A stretch of 64,000 nucleotides of DNA from Pleurotus ostreatus/Saccharomyces cerevisiae fusant (Eukaryota; Opisthokonta): NCBI GenBank assembly GCA_024196135.1, contig JAMQCK010000001.1, forward strand, positions 1-64,000, given 5' to 3'. Below, one piece after another: positions 11,663-22,560 of this stretch. A program made the translations under genes and the position numbers. How positions within the stretch are numbered: the stretch's first letter is position 1; the number at the start of each line of letters is the position of its first letter. The notes below the pieces were generated by a model. It was not told the origin of the DNA. It searched no databases and saw only the letters and a program-made list of their open reading frames with translations.

Positions 11663-13441
11663 ATGGCAGCACCAAAGGAATTCTTCGAGTACGTTGACGC
11701 CAGCGCGGGCCAGTTTATCCAGCGGTTGGGGGAGGCGGTGGCGATCCCGAGGTACGTACTCCAATCATCGAGCAGGGGGAGTGCGATACTGACGTCCCCC
11801 TCAGTATTAGCGGCGACGCTGCCCGCCGCCAGGATGTCATCAAGATGTCCAACTGGCTGAACGCGCAGCTGCAGTCGCTCGGCGTCGACACCAAGCAGGT
11901 CGAGCTCGGCACACAGGAGCTGCAGGGCCAGACGCTCCCCCTTCCCCCCGCCGTCCTCGGCTCCATCGGCAAGGACCCCAAGAAGAAGACCGTGCTCATC
12001 TACGGCCACTTCGACGTCCAGCCCGCGGAGCTCTCGGATGGCTGGGACACGGAGCCTTTTACGCTCGTCGTTGACGAGAAATCCGGCAAGCTGATCGGCC
12101 GCGGCGCGACGGACGACAAGGGCCCGATCCTCGGCTGGCTCAACGTGCTGCAGTACCACCACCAGCATGGGAAGGAGCTGCCCGTCAACCTCAAGTTCTG
12201 CTTCGAGGGCATGGAGGAGAGCGGCAGTGAGGGGCTCGACGATCTCGTTATCCGCGAGAGCAAGCCCGGAGGGTACTTCGAGGGCGTCGACTGCGTCTGC
12301 ATCGTATGTTTTCCCCTCCCCCCTTCCCCTGCGTGTGCTAATTTTCTTTTAGTCCGACAACTACTGGCTGAACACGCGCACGCCCGCGCTCACGTACGGC
12401 CTGCGCGGTATCGCCTACTACTCCATTCACGTCTCTGGCCCCGCTCGTGACCTTCACTCTGGCACCTTTGGCCGCACTGTGCACGAGCCCATGACCGATC
12501 TCATCGCCCTCATGAGCAAGCTCATCGATAGGGAGGGAAACATCCTCATCCCGGGGGTCGATGACATGGTCTCCGCAGCTGACGCTGAGGAGAGGTGCGT
12601 GGCCCGTTCACTTACTCCTTCCATTGTCACCATGCACTGCAAGCCTTCCAAATCTCTCTCGACGCAGCCGAAGCTGCTCAACTCCCCTCTTGCATTGTCA
12701 CGCGCTGACCACCTGAACTGCCATTCTCAGGAAAATATACGAGACTCTTGACTACTCTATCGAGGACATCGAGGAGGCTGCCGGCGCCAAAATTGCCCTG
12801 TCCGACGACAAGGTGCAGGTCTTGATGGGCCGCATGCGTCTCCCCAGTCTCTCCCTTCACGGCATCGAGGGCGCCTTCAGCACTCCCGGCGCTAAGACCG
12901 TTATCCCCGCGAAGGTTGCCGGCAAGTTCAGCCTCCGCCTCGTCCCGCCGCAAACACCGGAGAATGTCACGCCGCTCGTGAAGCAGTACATCGAGGACGA
13001 GTTTAAGAAGCTGCGCACCAAGAACAAGCTCGAAGTCGAGTACCTACACGGCGGGCGCCCATGGGTGGAGGACGTGAAGCATTGGAACTACGAGGCGGCG
13101 ATTCGCGCGACGGAGACGGTCTACAAGCGCAAGCCCGATCTCACGCGCGAGGGCGGGTCCATTCCGGTCACCTTGACCTTCGCCGAGTCCTTGGGCGTGA
13201 ACGTCCTTCTCCTGCCGATGGGCCGCGGGGACGATGGCGCTCAGTAAGTGGATGTTGTAAGGGCATCACGGAGACGCCGCTAATTGTTTGCAGTTCCACC
13301 AATGAGAAGATCGACCGCTCGAACTTCATTGAAGGGGTACGTTACTCATATTGCCTGCCTGCATGCTCTCTTGCTGACTTGAAACGCCTACAGACCAAAC
13401 TGTTGGGCTCGTACCTCTACGAGCTTGCCGCGTCGCAGTAA
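11663..13441 (+). CDS. DUG1: Cys-Gly metallodipeptidase DUG1 (M20A, CNDP family)
   Basis: A five- or six-exon gene. The ATG at 11663 gives MAAPKEFFEYVDASAGQFIQ, the usual N-terminus of this family, and the stop is at 13441. M20 landmarks appear in order: LIYGHFDVQPA (zinc ligand His and nearby Asp), RGATDDKGP (bridging Asp), EGMEESGSEGL (catalytic Glu and metal ligand), SDNYW (metal Asp), LHSGTFGR in the lid domain, GGSIPVT and GAHSTNEKIDR (final His ligand). The length, about 475 aa, is normal. DUG1 cleaves Cys-Gly during glutathione breakdown in the cytosol and can also work with DUG2/DUG3. A small exon ending MKMK|GTAAGA at 11531-11551 may be a 5' UTR exon or an alternative start. Confidence 0.95.
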
Positions 13442-13823
13442 ATATATGGGCAAATGTATCAATAGTTGAATACCGATTGACAGGCTTGGGAATGAGTGCA
13501 ATTTTCCGGCTTCTTCGCGTACTGTTCGCGCTCGGTTTCGCGCCATGAATGGTGGCGCTCGGATTGGCAGAGTTTGAATGGCTCGTTTGCAAAATGCCCC
13601 CGGGGGGCGCGTCGCGCAATGAGCCCCACGTGACCGTCGTGTTCGGGCGCGCGCCCATTTATCTCGCGGGTTGAACCCAGCCATCATCGCCTCCTCCCCC
13701 TCACACGACCTTTCACTCCTTCTTTCATATTTTACGAACGCGACGCGATGGAGAACCTGTGAGATCGATAGTACCTGGAGGCTGCTTTGTGCTAACAATC
13801 GACGTGAAAGACGCCGGCGCCTC
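13442..13823. other. Intergenic, 382 bp
   Basis: Spacer between DUG1 and the SNF2 gene, both plus. Nothing beyond an expected terminator and promoter region is recognised. Confidence 0.4.
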
Positions 13824-16800
13824 ATGGGTGGTGATGACTCTTTGGACCCAACGGGACCGCGGGGTCCGCGCAATGAGCCCATTGTAGGCCATGCACCCCT
13901 TTCTCTCTGCCCTTCTCACTTATATCGTGCTTGTCTTGCAGTCCGTAGGGTCTACCGTGACGAGCTCATCGTCAGATGCGTCCTCGGACGAGGATCGACC
14001 ACAAGTTAGCAAGCCGCGCAAGAACATGGTCGTGATCTCCTCCGACGAGGAGGATGATAGCGGCAGCGACAGTGAGGTCGAGGTGGCATCCACCAGGTAA
14101 GTGGCGCGTACATCCCCGCCAATAACCTCTCACACGGGCTGCAGTAAACCTTTGGCACCCCGACGTCCGGACGGGAACAATCAAGAGTCGCGCGACCCCT
14201 CCCCCATCATCAAGCCCGGCTTTCTCAACCAGAAGCCCATGGTGGTCGCCAATCAAGCCGTCCCCGACCCTCTACACCGTCCCGTCGCGCGCCCTTTCAA
14301 CACTCAACCGACCGCGATCAAGCCTCCCTCCAACCCCGTCAACCGATATGGGCCCATTCCACCAGGCGGCCGCTACGGCCCTGCCGCTGTGCAGTACATA
14401 CCACCATCAGAGCTGCCCGATGTGGAGCTGGCGCCTGGCGAGCGGGAGAATATCACCGGCGCGGAGGCGGAGAAGGCGCTGAAGGAGCTCATGGGCGGGA
14501 GCATTAACGACGAGGAGGCAGCGGAGATTACCGAGGAGGATACGATTGTGCCGGGCTTCCGGGACAACATCAGGCTGATGCCACACCAAGTGCTGGGACG
14601 GCGATGGATGAAGGAACGCGAGGACACGTCGTTGAAGCGATACGGGGGTATATTGGCTGATGATATGGGGTGGGTCTTTCATGTGTTGGAGTGGTATGGT
14701 ACTGACTCTCGAGTCGCAGTCTTGGCAAGACTATCCAGACTTTGACGCGGGTGGTGGAGGGCCGACCCAAGAAGCAGGATAAGGAGGAGGGATGGTCAGG
14801 GAGCACTTTGTTCGTGTCTTCATCTGATAGTGTACAACTTCGCGATCTGACATGCTTCCAACAGGATCGTGTGCCCGCTCGCGCTCGTTGAGCAATGGGA
14901 GTCCGAGGCAAAGAAGATGGCGCCGGGCATCAAGGTCGTCAAACACCATGGCTCAAATCGCACCTCTGGTACGCTAACTTTCATATCTCTGGTTCGCGTC
15001 TAACAATCTCGATATGCAGATCCCCAAACATTCCGGAATGTGCACATCGTCGTCACCACGTACGACGTCGTCAAGTCCGAGGCGCCCAACGGCGGGACGG
15101 CCAAAGACGAGGGCACAGCGAAGAGCAAGAAGAAGGCTGCGGCGAGCTCGGACGACGACTCGGATGATATCGTTGCGCGCCCGGTGGTGTCGAAGGGGAA
15201 GAAGAAGGCCATGCCGAAGAACGCGTTGTTTGGTATACGGTGGTGGCGGGTCGTTCTTGGTGAGTGGCGTTGGATAGGGGGAAGGTGTGACGGATACGTG
15301 GATCCTAACATCGCCACCGCAGACGAGGCCCACAACATCAAGAACCACAAGACGAAGGGCGCGCGCGCATGCTGTGCCCTGCAGGCCAAATTCCGCTGGT
15401 GTTTGACTGGCACGCCGATGTGTGTATTCCTATATTCCCTCGTTGCAAGATCTTGGCTTAATCCTCTCTCTTCAATCAGGCAGAACAACGTGACCGAGTT
15501 GTACTCCCTATTCGACTTCCTGCGCATCAAGCCGCTGAACGATCTCGAGCACTTTAACCGTACCATTGCGAAGCCCCTCAAGGACGGCAAGGGTGGCACG
15601 CGCGCGATGAAGCGCCTGCAGGTCGTCTTGAAGGCAACGATGCTGCGTCGGACGAAGGACCAGGTAATCAACGGGAAGAAGCTGATCGAGCTGCCACCGA
15701 GGACGGTGAGTGTCGTGATGTGCTTGGTTGAAAGTTGGGCTTGAATACTCATCACATCCCAGTTGAACATCATATCATGTCCGTTCAGCACGCAGGAGCA
15801 GGCGTTTTACGAGGGTCTGGAGAAGAAGATGGGGGACACCGTGCAGAAGCTCATGGAGGGCAATACTGGCGGTGGGAATGCGTACATCAGTGTTCTGTTG
15901 TTGCTCTTGAGGTTGCGGCAAGGTATGTTTTTATCAGCGAGGGGTAGGCCAACATCTCACCATCTCTCTAGCGTGCGATCATCCGGTGTTGGTCGAGGAA
16001 GACTACAAGGAGGATGTCGATGCTATCGAGAGCAAGGAGGCGAAGAACAAGGACGACGCGACAGACCCGGATGACCTCGCGGCGGCTTTCGGACAGCTCG
16101 GCGTGACGAGGAAGTGCAAGCTTTGCCAGGTTGAGTGAGTTCTTCCATATCTATCCTCCGCTTGCCATTGACCAGCAATCTGTCAGGCTTCCTCGTCGAA
16201 AGGAGGGAGACAAGGACGATGACGACGACGAAGACCTGGACCGCTTCTGCAGGGACTGCGCCATGCTGAGGGCGATGCGCGTCGACGGGCTGTCCACCTC
16301 GGCCAAGTTGCGCAAGATCATGGAGATCCTCGACGAGATCGAGGACCGCGGCGAGGGCGAGAAGACGATCGTGTTCTCGCAGTTCACCTCCATGCTCGAC
16401 CTCATCGAGCCCTTCCTAAAGAAGCGCGGTGTCCGCTTCGTGCGATGTGAGTGACTCAGCACTTTCGGCGGCCCCATGAGTCAGAACGCTCACAACCGCA
16501 CGCAGACGACGGCAAGATGCGCGCGGACATGCGCGAGCACTCGCTCAAGCAGATCCGCGAGAACGAGAGCGTCAAGGTCATCCTCATCTCGTTCAAAGCG
16601 GGCAGCACGGGCCTCAACCTCACCGCCTGCAACAACGTCATCCTCGTCGACATGTGGTGGAACCCGGCGCTCGAGGACCAGGCGTTCGACCGCGCGCACC
16701 GATTCGGCCAGCAGCGCCCGGTAAACATCTACAAGCTCAAGATCGACGACACGGTTGAGGATAGGATATTGGCGGTACGTTGTGTGTGCGTCTGGCGAGT

Positions 16801-16972
16801 GGGATGTTAGGCTGATGGGTCGTAACAGCTGCAAGAGAAGAAGCGCGAGCTGACGAAGGCGGCGCTGAGCGGGGAGAAGGTCAAGAACCTGCGCCTTGAC
16901 ATGAACGAGTTGCTTGCGCTGTTTAGGCACAGCGCCGATTATGACGACGACGAGGATGAGGACGAGGACTAG
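13824..16972 (+). CDS. SNF2-family ATPase, Rad5/Rad16/Uls1-like
   Basis: About a dozen exons. The ATG at 13824 gives [20 protein letters not shown], followed by an acidic serine-rich region ([16 protein letters not shown]) and a proline-rich linker. The helicase core follows: [33 protein letters not shown] (Walker A), [31 protein letters not shown] (Walker B), [26 protein letters not shown], then the second lobe [33 protein letters not shown] and [20 protein letters not shown]. Between the lobes is KCKLCQVE...RFCRDCAM, a two-pair Cys cluster where Rad5/Rad16 relatives carry a RING finger. A lysine-rich acidic insert (about 15110-15210) splits motif II from III. It ends in an Asp/Glu tail. Likely role: nuclear chromatin or DNA-repair translocase. 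Confidence 0.9.
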
Positions 16973-17160
16973 ACGACTGCGACGAATTTTCTTCACTACT
17001 TTTGGATCACTTAGACCATGGGAGCCTTTGATAGCTCCTCCCGCGTCGCTGTACATTATGACTTCGCCTCCGATATACTACTCATTGCTGGATGGAACCC
17101 TCATCCCCCATCATTGACAATGTTGCGATTCTATCACTCAGTGGTCACGCATTACCTCCT

Positions 17161-17710
17161 TGACGTTTGTGAGCTTTTCTTTCCCTTCCCCCCATCAACA
17201 ACACGCTCTCAAGCCTGGCTTATGCTGGGGGGCACCCTCGAACTTCACCTGGGAGTCTGAACTGGAGAGAACTTACGTGTCCTGACATCAGGATTCGAAC
17301 CTCCGCTCTTGTTTAGGCCAGGAACTTCCGAAACGCAAATGTGGTCACCGTTCCCGTCGTGCTTGTCATTAATCTTCGGCTCTAGCACCCTCAAGGAGAA
17401 CCTGGGCTACGTGCTCCTAAGCGCGTCAATGAGGAGGGAAGAAACCGCCTCTCATCGAGAGCCGTGGTTGTCGGTGGAAGGCCGAGCCGTGCGCGTGGGA
17501 CGGCAACTTCCGCGTCACGTGATCAACATATGTTCAAACTTCATGAAGCTAAATTTCGTAGCCAGCGCACCTTGAGCAATTAGATGATGAGCCCATGGAC
17601 AGTAGACGAGAGCAGTCTCTTCGTGGTATAAGACTTTACCTGCAAGATTCATGCGAAGAGCAGAGTTTGGTGCCACAACCATAAATTACCCTTTTGGTAC
17701 AAGAACACTC
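17161..17710 (+). repeat. Dispersed repeat, copy 1 (B-box-like core)
   Basis: Two blocks match a second copy at 21880-22325 in inverted orientation. Block B (17161-17390) runs from CGTTTGTGAGCTTTTCTTTC through GGATTCGAACC (17291-17301) to CTTCGGCTCTA. Block A (about 17480-17710) includes GAGAGCAGTCTCTTCGTGGT and CAACCATAAATTACCCTTTT. The order here is B then A. GGTTCGAATCC on the reverse strand equals the Pol III B-box consensus, so a tRNA-derived SINE is possible, but no complete cloverleaf can be folded. Confidence 0.7.
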
Positions 17711-18257
17711 GCACATTGCAGGCCTCGCCATGGCCCTCAGAGACGAGTTTGAGAAAGAGCAGATATCCACTTTGACATTGACAATGCTGGATGCGCGCCC
17801 TGGCGCTTTCGAGAGGGAATAAGTGAATATAGTACAACGGTGTTCAGTCGAACACCTGCGAGGACCAAGTATCAAGCTCATCTGAGGCTAGTCACAGAGG
17901 AAATAAGAAATATCAGCAGAAGTGGCACCAAAGAGGAAGATAAAGAACAGAAGAAGCTAGCGAGAAAGTAAGTACAAGCGAAAAGCGACACGTCCTCAAG
18001 GCTATCCGGATTTCCTGCTTGCCAAGCACCTGAAAGAGTTTACGGCAGGCGGCCATGTATCCACGGATTACGCATGTCGACCATTGTTGTTGAGGTCGTT
18101 TATCGTCCTTGACCAGCATTCTGTCGTTGTGACTGAAGCGGGCTTTCTATGATTGCTCGTAGGCAATGTCGAGCTGCAACGCATATCGAGCGGAGCACAT
18201 ATTCTTCGCCGGTCCTAAACCATATAGCGGACTTTGCAGGTCCATATCAGGCGATTT
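17711..18257. other. Intergenic, no gene seen
   Basis: About 0.55 kb from the repeat to the 3' end of the EST1/SMG7-like gene. Short minus-strand ORFs only. It may include the downstream gene's 3' UTR. Confidence 0.4.
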
Positions 18258-21200
18258 TCATCCCATCGCGTTCCCCCACATCGCCGCGTAGCGTGGGTCT
18301 GTTGCGAGGTGCGGCTGCAAATAGGGATCGAGCAATAGGTGCCGAGCGTGCGCCGGTGAGATCCCTAAGTCTGATTGTGGTTGCCCGGCATAGCCCAGGT
18401 GTCCTCCACCGAAGGCGAGCGTCTCTCTTGCGTACCCCAGAGCTTCCTCGCCATACCGCGCAGGTCCGCCCGCATACCCCAGACCGCCGCCATGACCCAA
18501 TCCAGACATGGGATACGCCTCGTGGGACGGCGGCAACGACGCCTGCGGAAGTTCGCCCATCGGCTGAGGAGCCAACGGTGCAGACGGCATAGCGCCGAGG
18601 CCCTGCGACCCCTGACTGCTCCACAGCGTCTGCTGCGACAGAGTCGGCGGCTGCGAGAGCACCGGCTGCTGGCCGTGCATCGAAGATGGCAGCGCCGCGG
18701 GCGGGTCGTTAAAAGTGCCCATCGATGGCGTGCCAAAAGTATGCGACTGCTCGCCCCAAACTTGCGGCCCGAAGCGCTGGTCTACAGGCACTCCACCTAG
18801 CGCTGACGACCCAAGAGGACCAGACAATTGTGCCGAAGGACTCGTCGATAACGCCGTTAAAGGGCTCGAAGAAACTCCCAGCGTACCCGGCACTCGCGGT
18901 GGCGACGCCAACGATGGCATCGCCGACTGCCGTCCATCGAGGCGTCGCGGGGCCATCATGCTCTTCACCAGGTCCTGGGCCGTCGTGCCCACCGCGGGCG
19001 ACTGGCTCATACCTCGTATCGACAGGCGAAGGGAAGTAGCATCTTTTGCTGTCAGCGCTCCTTGAGGCGATGGACCTCTGGCTTGCGACGACGGGGAGCC
19101 CATGACACGAGCCTTCGCCTCCAGATATGCCATCTCGGTTACGCGGTAGGGGGAGGTCAGTAAAGAGGTTGGCGCGTTCTTCGCGCCCGCGTCTGCTGGT
19201 GGCATGGGGAATAGCGAGAAGCTTCTGTCCGCTGACGAATCCTTCGTCGGCGAGATAGGCTTAAGGGGCGTGATCGGACTCCCGATGGGCGCCATGGTCG
19301 ACTTCGCGGGCATGGATGGCACGATGGGATCCTCGGCCATGAACGGCATGTTCGAGATGGACTTGCTGCGCGCACGACTGGGTGAGCTAGGGGCCCTACA
19401 TGTGAGGTCAGTTGCGTCTTCGCTTCACGCCTTGCCTATACTGACCTAGGGTCCCAGACGATTTGCTCTTCGTCATCCACCTCTATCTCGTCCTCCGCGG
19501 TGTTGAGGTGGTCAAATGCCTTACGAACGACTTCATCGTCGTTGACGCTGATGCCCTCGGGCAATTCCTCCTCGATCTCTCGGACGGACGAGCGTGGAAC
19601 GTTGGGGGTGACGACTCCATTCTCCGACGAACTCCCTCCGTTCACATCATCCGCGACCTGCGATTCGACACCTTTGAGGGCGAATTGATTACCGTACAAG
19701 GCAATGGGCGCATCCTGGCGTACAAATGAGTTCATGAACATCGCAAGAAGCAATGCACACACCTCCCGCTTGGCTAGTATCCGTGCATCTGCTAACAGGT
19801 CCGATATGCGCATCAACTGCAGCACATTCGGGTGCTCCTGCGCCGCCTGATCCTCGAACGCGCCCACCCCCTGCCCGTCCATCTGCTTCTTCAAAGGCAA
19901 GAACCCGCGCATATCGACATCCTCCTCCAGCGGCACCGTCAGCTTCGGCAGCTCCTTTTCCGGGAACGCCCGCGCCAGCGCTCGCGAGAAGTCCGCGTAC
20001 TTCTGCCAGAACTTCACGAGCATCGTGCTCCCCTTCTTGCTGTCCTTGTCCCGCTCGCGCGCCCCGCGGCCCATCTTGCGCGCGTCTGCGATGCATTGTG
20101 GGTCCCAGTTCTTCATCACGTATGCGTAGTTCGCCTGCAGCCACTTGCTTGCGATGCGCAGGGCGGAGAGCGTGCGGCGAAACTCGCCTGTGATGCGCTG
20201 GGCGAGGTCTGTGGGGGAGGGGGCGCTAGAAGTCGCGTCTTTGAGCTCGTCGATGCCGACCTCGAGAAGCGTACGGTGCATGAGCAGGAGGTGCGCGAAG
20301 ATGCGGTACTCGGTCATTTCGGAGGACGAGGTCTTGTCGCGGAGCATGCGGTGTTTCCAGAGGGCGGCTTGGGCGAGAATCATGACATCCTCGATAACAT
20401 CGGGCGGGAGATGGCGCTGGGAGATGAGGAAGTGGAAGTCGGTGCAGGCGGAAGAGGTTAGTTTTCTGAGAAGAGAATCAAGGGGTCTTGGGCAGTAGTT
20501 GAGTGACATCGTCGGAGTGAGATGCACGGGATACGTACTTCTCTGATCCATTGCGCGAAAGAGTGTGGCGCCAAAGAGCATGAATAACCACAATCTTCTC
20601 CTTGAAGCCTTCAATTCGTGCACGTATGTTGATTTCGCCTTCCTCCTGCTTCTTCTCGTTCTTCTCATGCTCTTGCTGTTTGCGTCGCTTGTACTGGTCC
20701 AGTGCCTTATTGAATACCGTCGCCAGGTTGTCCGCCGCCGGCTCGTACGGTTGGCGCACACAAAGCGCCCGATAATAGTGCACGACGGATGAGAAGACGT
20801 CATTCTGGTACGAGGCAATGATCGCCATCTGGTGAGAGGGATTGCCGTCGTCGGGGACGAGACGTCGCGCGTGCTCGTAGCATGACTGTGCCCGGTCGTA
20901 GTTTCGCGGCCGCCGTTCCAGGTTGGGTTCCTTGTTCCGTCCGCGCCGTCCACCGCGCTCGCGCTTAAGCGGCGCTAACAGCTCATGCTCTTCGTGGCCT
21001 GCCCGAGGGCGCCCCCCGCTCTCGTTGTACTGCTCTCGATAGCGCGCGATGTCGCCCATGCATATGAGTGCCTTGCTGAGGATCGACAGCCGACTGTGGC
21101 GCTGCTCGTCCGTCATCGGCTCGGTGTACGGTGGGGCATCGGGGAAGTGATGCTGGTTTCGCGCTGTCGGCGGCGGAGCGTCCTCCTTGCCCTCCAGTTC

Positions 21201-21756
21201 ATCCTGCGTGGCCAGTTTGAGTTCGAGGAATGCGTGATTGGCTTCGCGGAGCGCGAATGCGCGGCGGAAGCGAGCGGCGAACTGAGCCCAGAACTTGTCT
21301 TCATCGGCCAGAAATTGGCGGAAGCGTTGCGTGAGCTTGCGGTGTTCGACTGGGCCATGTCCGCGCTGGTTGTTTGGACCCGGACGAGCGCCATGCTGGA
21401 TGGCGCGATCGATAGCCGCGATGCGTTGCTTGTAGACGGTGATGAAGGAGTACGAAGTTTGCATCCAAAGGTGGGTTTCGGCATCTTTGGCCTCGTTTGC
21501 GTAGGGGTGCAGAAGGAGCAGGCTGAGGTATCGCCGCCGCAGACTATGACGTTCGGTCAGTGGCGAGCGGACAATGCAAGGACGTGGCACGCACTCTTGC
21601 CGCTGGAACTCGACCTCCCTGTCCCATGGGTCGCGCGTTTTGAGGAACTCCTTGAGGCCGGCATGCAGGCCTCTCGCCTCGCTGGTGAAATATCAGAGGG
21701 GGACCCGTGTACTGGGGAGGTGTCCGGTACCGCGCAATAGTATCTGGTTCAGCCAT
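18258..21756 (-). CDS. EST1/SMG7-family protein (14-3-3-like TPR domain)
   Basis: The ATG at 21756 opens a small exon, MAEPDTIAR, joined by a 50-nt intron (GTACCG...CACCAG) to EARGLHAGLKEFLKTRDPWD. The next exon starts RRRYLSLLLLHPYANEAKDA. The central part contains YDRAQSCYEHARRLVPDDGN, SHQMAIIASYQNDVFSSVVH and YYRALCVRQPYEPAADNLAT, the conserved TPR core of EST1/SMG5-7 proteins. A helical DNA/RNA-binding-type region follows (HLPPDVIEDVMILAQAALWK ... EMTEYRIFAHLLLMH). The C-terminal ~350 residues are Pro/Ser/Gly-rich with LGYAGGP-type repeats and end WGNAMG. No PIN domain is seen, so it is closer to SMG7/EBS1 than to SMG6. Family members act in nonsense-mediated decay or at telomeres; which applies here cannot be decided from sequence. 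It is bracketed by inverted repeat copies. Confidence 0.85.
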
Positions 21757-21879
21757 CGTGTTTGGGTGCCAAGTTCAGAGATTCAGCGGAGTAACGACGG
21801 GGAAGCATCAGGAGTCCATGTCTACCCTAGTCGGCGTCGAGGATGAGCAAGACGGCGAGGAGATGGAGCTATGCGTGTG

Positions 21880-22325
21880 GGTGGTAGAGCCGAAGATCAC
21901 TGACAACGGCGGGAACGGTGAGCACCGTTGCGTTTCGGAAATTCCGGTCGGAGGTTCGAATCCTGGTGTCAGGATCAGTATGTCCTCTCCAAGACTCCCA
22001 GATGAGTATACAAGGGTGGCTCTCAGCATGAGCTAAGCTTGAACGGCGTGTGGTTGATGGGGGAAAGGGAAAGAAAAGCTCACAAACGTCGAGCTTGTAC
22101 CCAAAAGGGCAATTTATGGTCGGGGCACCAAACTGTGCTCTTTGCTTGAATCTTGCAGGTGCAGTCTTGAACCACGAAGAGACTGCTCTCGTCCGCTGAC
22201 CATGGGCTCTTCATTTGATTGCTCGAGGTGCACTGGTTATAAAATTCAGCGTCACAAAAAGTTGAACATGGGGACCACGTGAAACGGAAGTTGCCGCTAC
22301 ACGCACGCCGGGCCTTCGTTACTTC
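21880..22325 (-). repeat. Dispersed repeat, copy 2, inverted and permuted
   Basis: Matches the 17.2-17.7 kb copy in reverse complement. Block B lies at about 21880-22096 and includes GGTTCGAATCC at 21953-21963. Block A lies at about 22095-22325, with AAAAGGGCAATTTATGG and ACCACGAAGAGACTGCTCTC. Read in the orientation of copy 1, the order is A then B, the opposite of copy 1. Similarity is clear but imperfect, so both copies are old. Confidence 0.7.
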
Positions 22326-22560
22326 TCAACATAGACCACGACGAGCTCGCCACTTTGCCCCGATCCCCTCAAGTAACGGGTGCCTTACGATGCAGCGGAT
22401 CTTCGTCAGATCAGCTCATCGAGTTATCTTTCCGTTTGACCCTCGGCATGGCTGATTGACCGTGTGCACCGCTGCACAGCGTATCAAATGGCTTTGAATA
22501 CATACCGACGGCGGCGATGCGCAAGACCCTTTGCTTTCCACCTCCTTCCTAGCTTCGAAG

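Noticed and set aside
17280..17340. Possible tRNA gene around GGATTCGAACC
   Set aside because: Only the B-box and a short 3' stem fit; the acceptor, D arm and anticodon arm cannot be formed.
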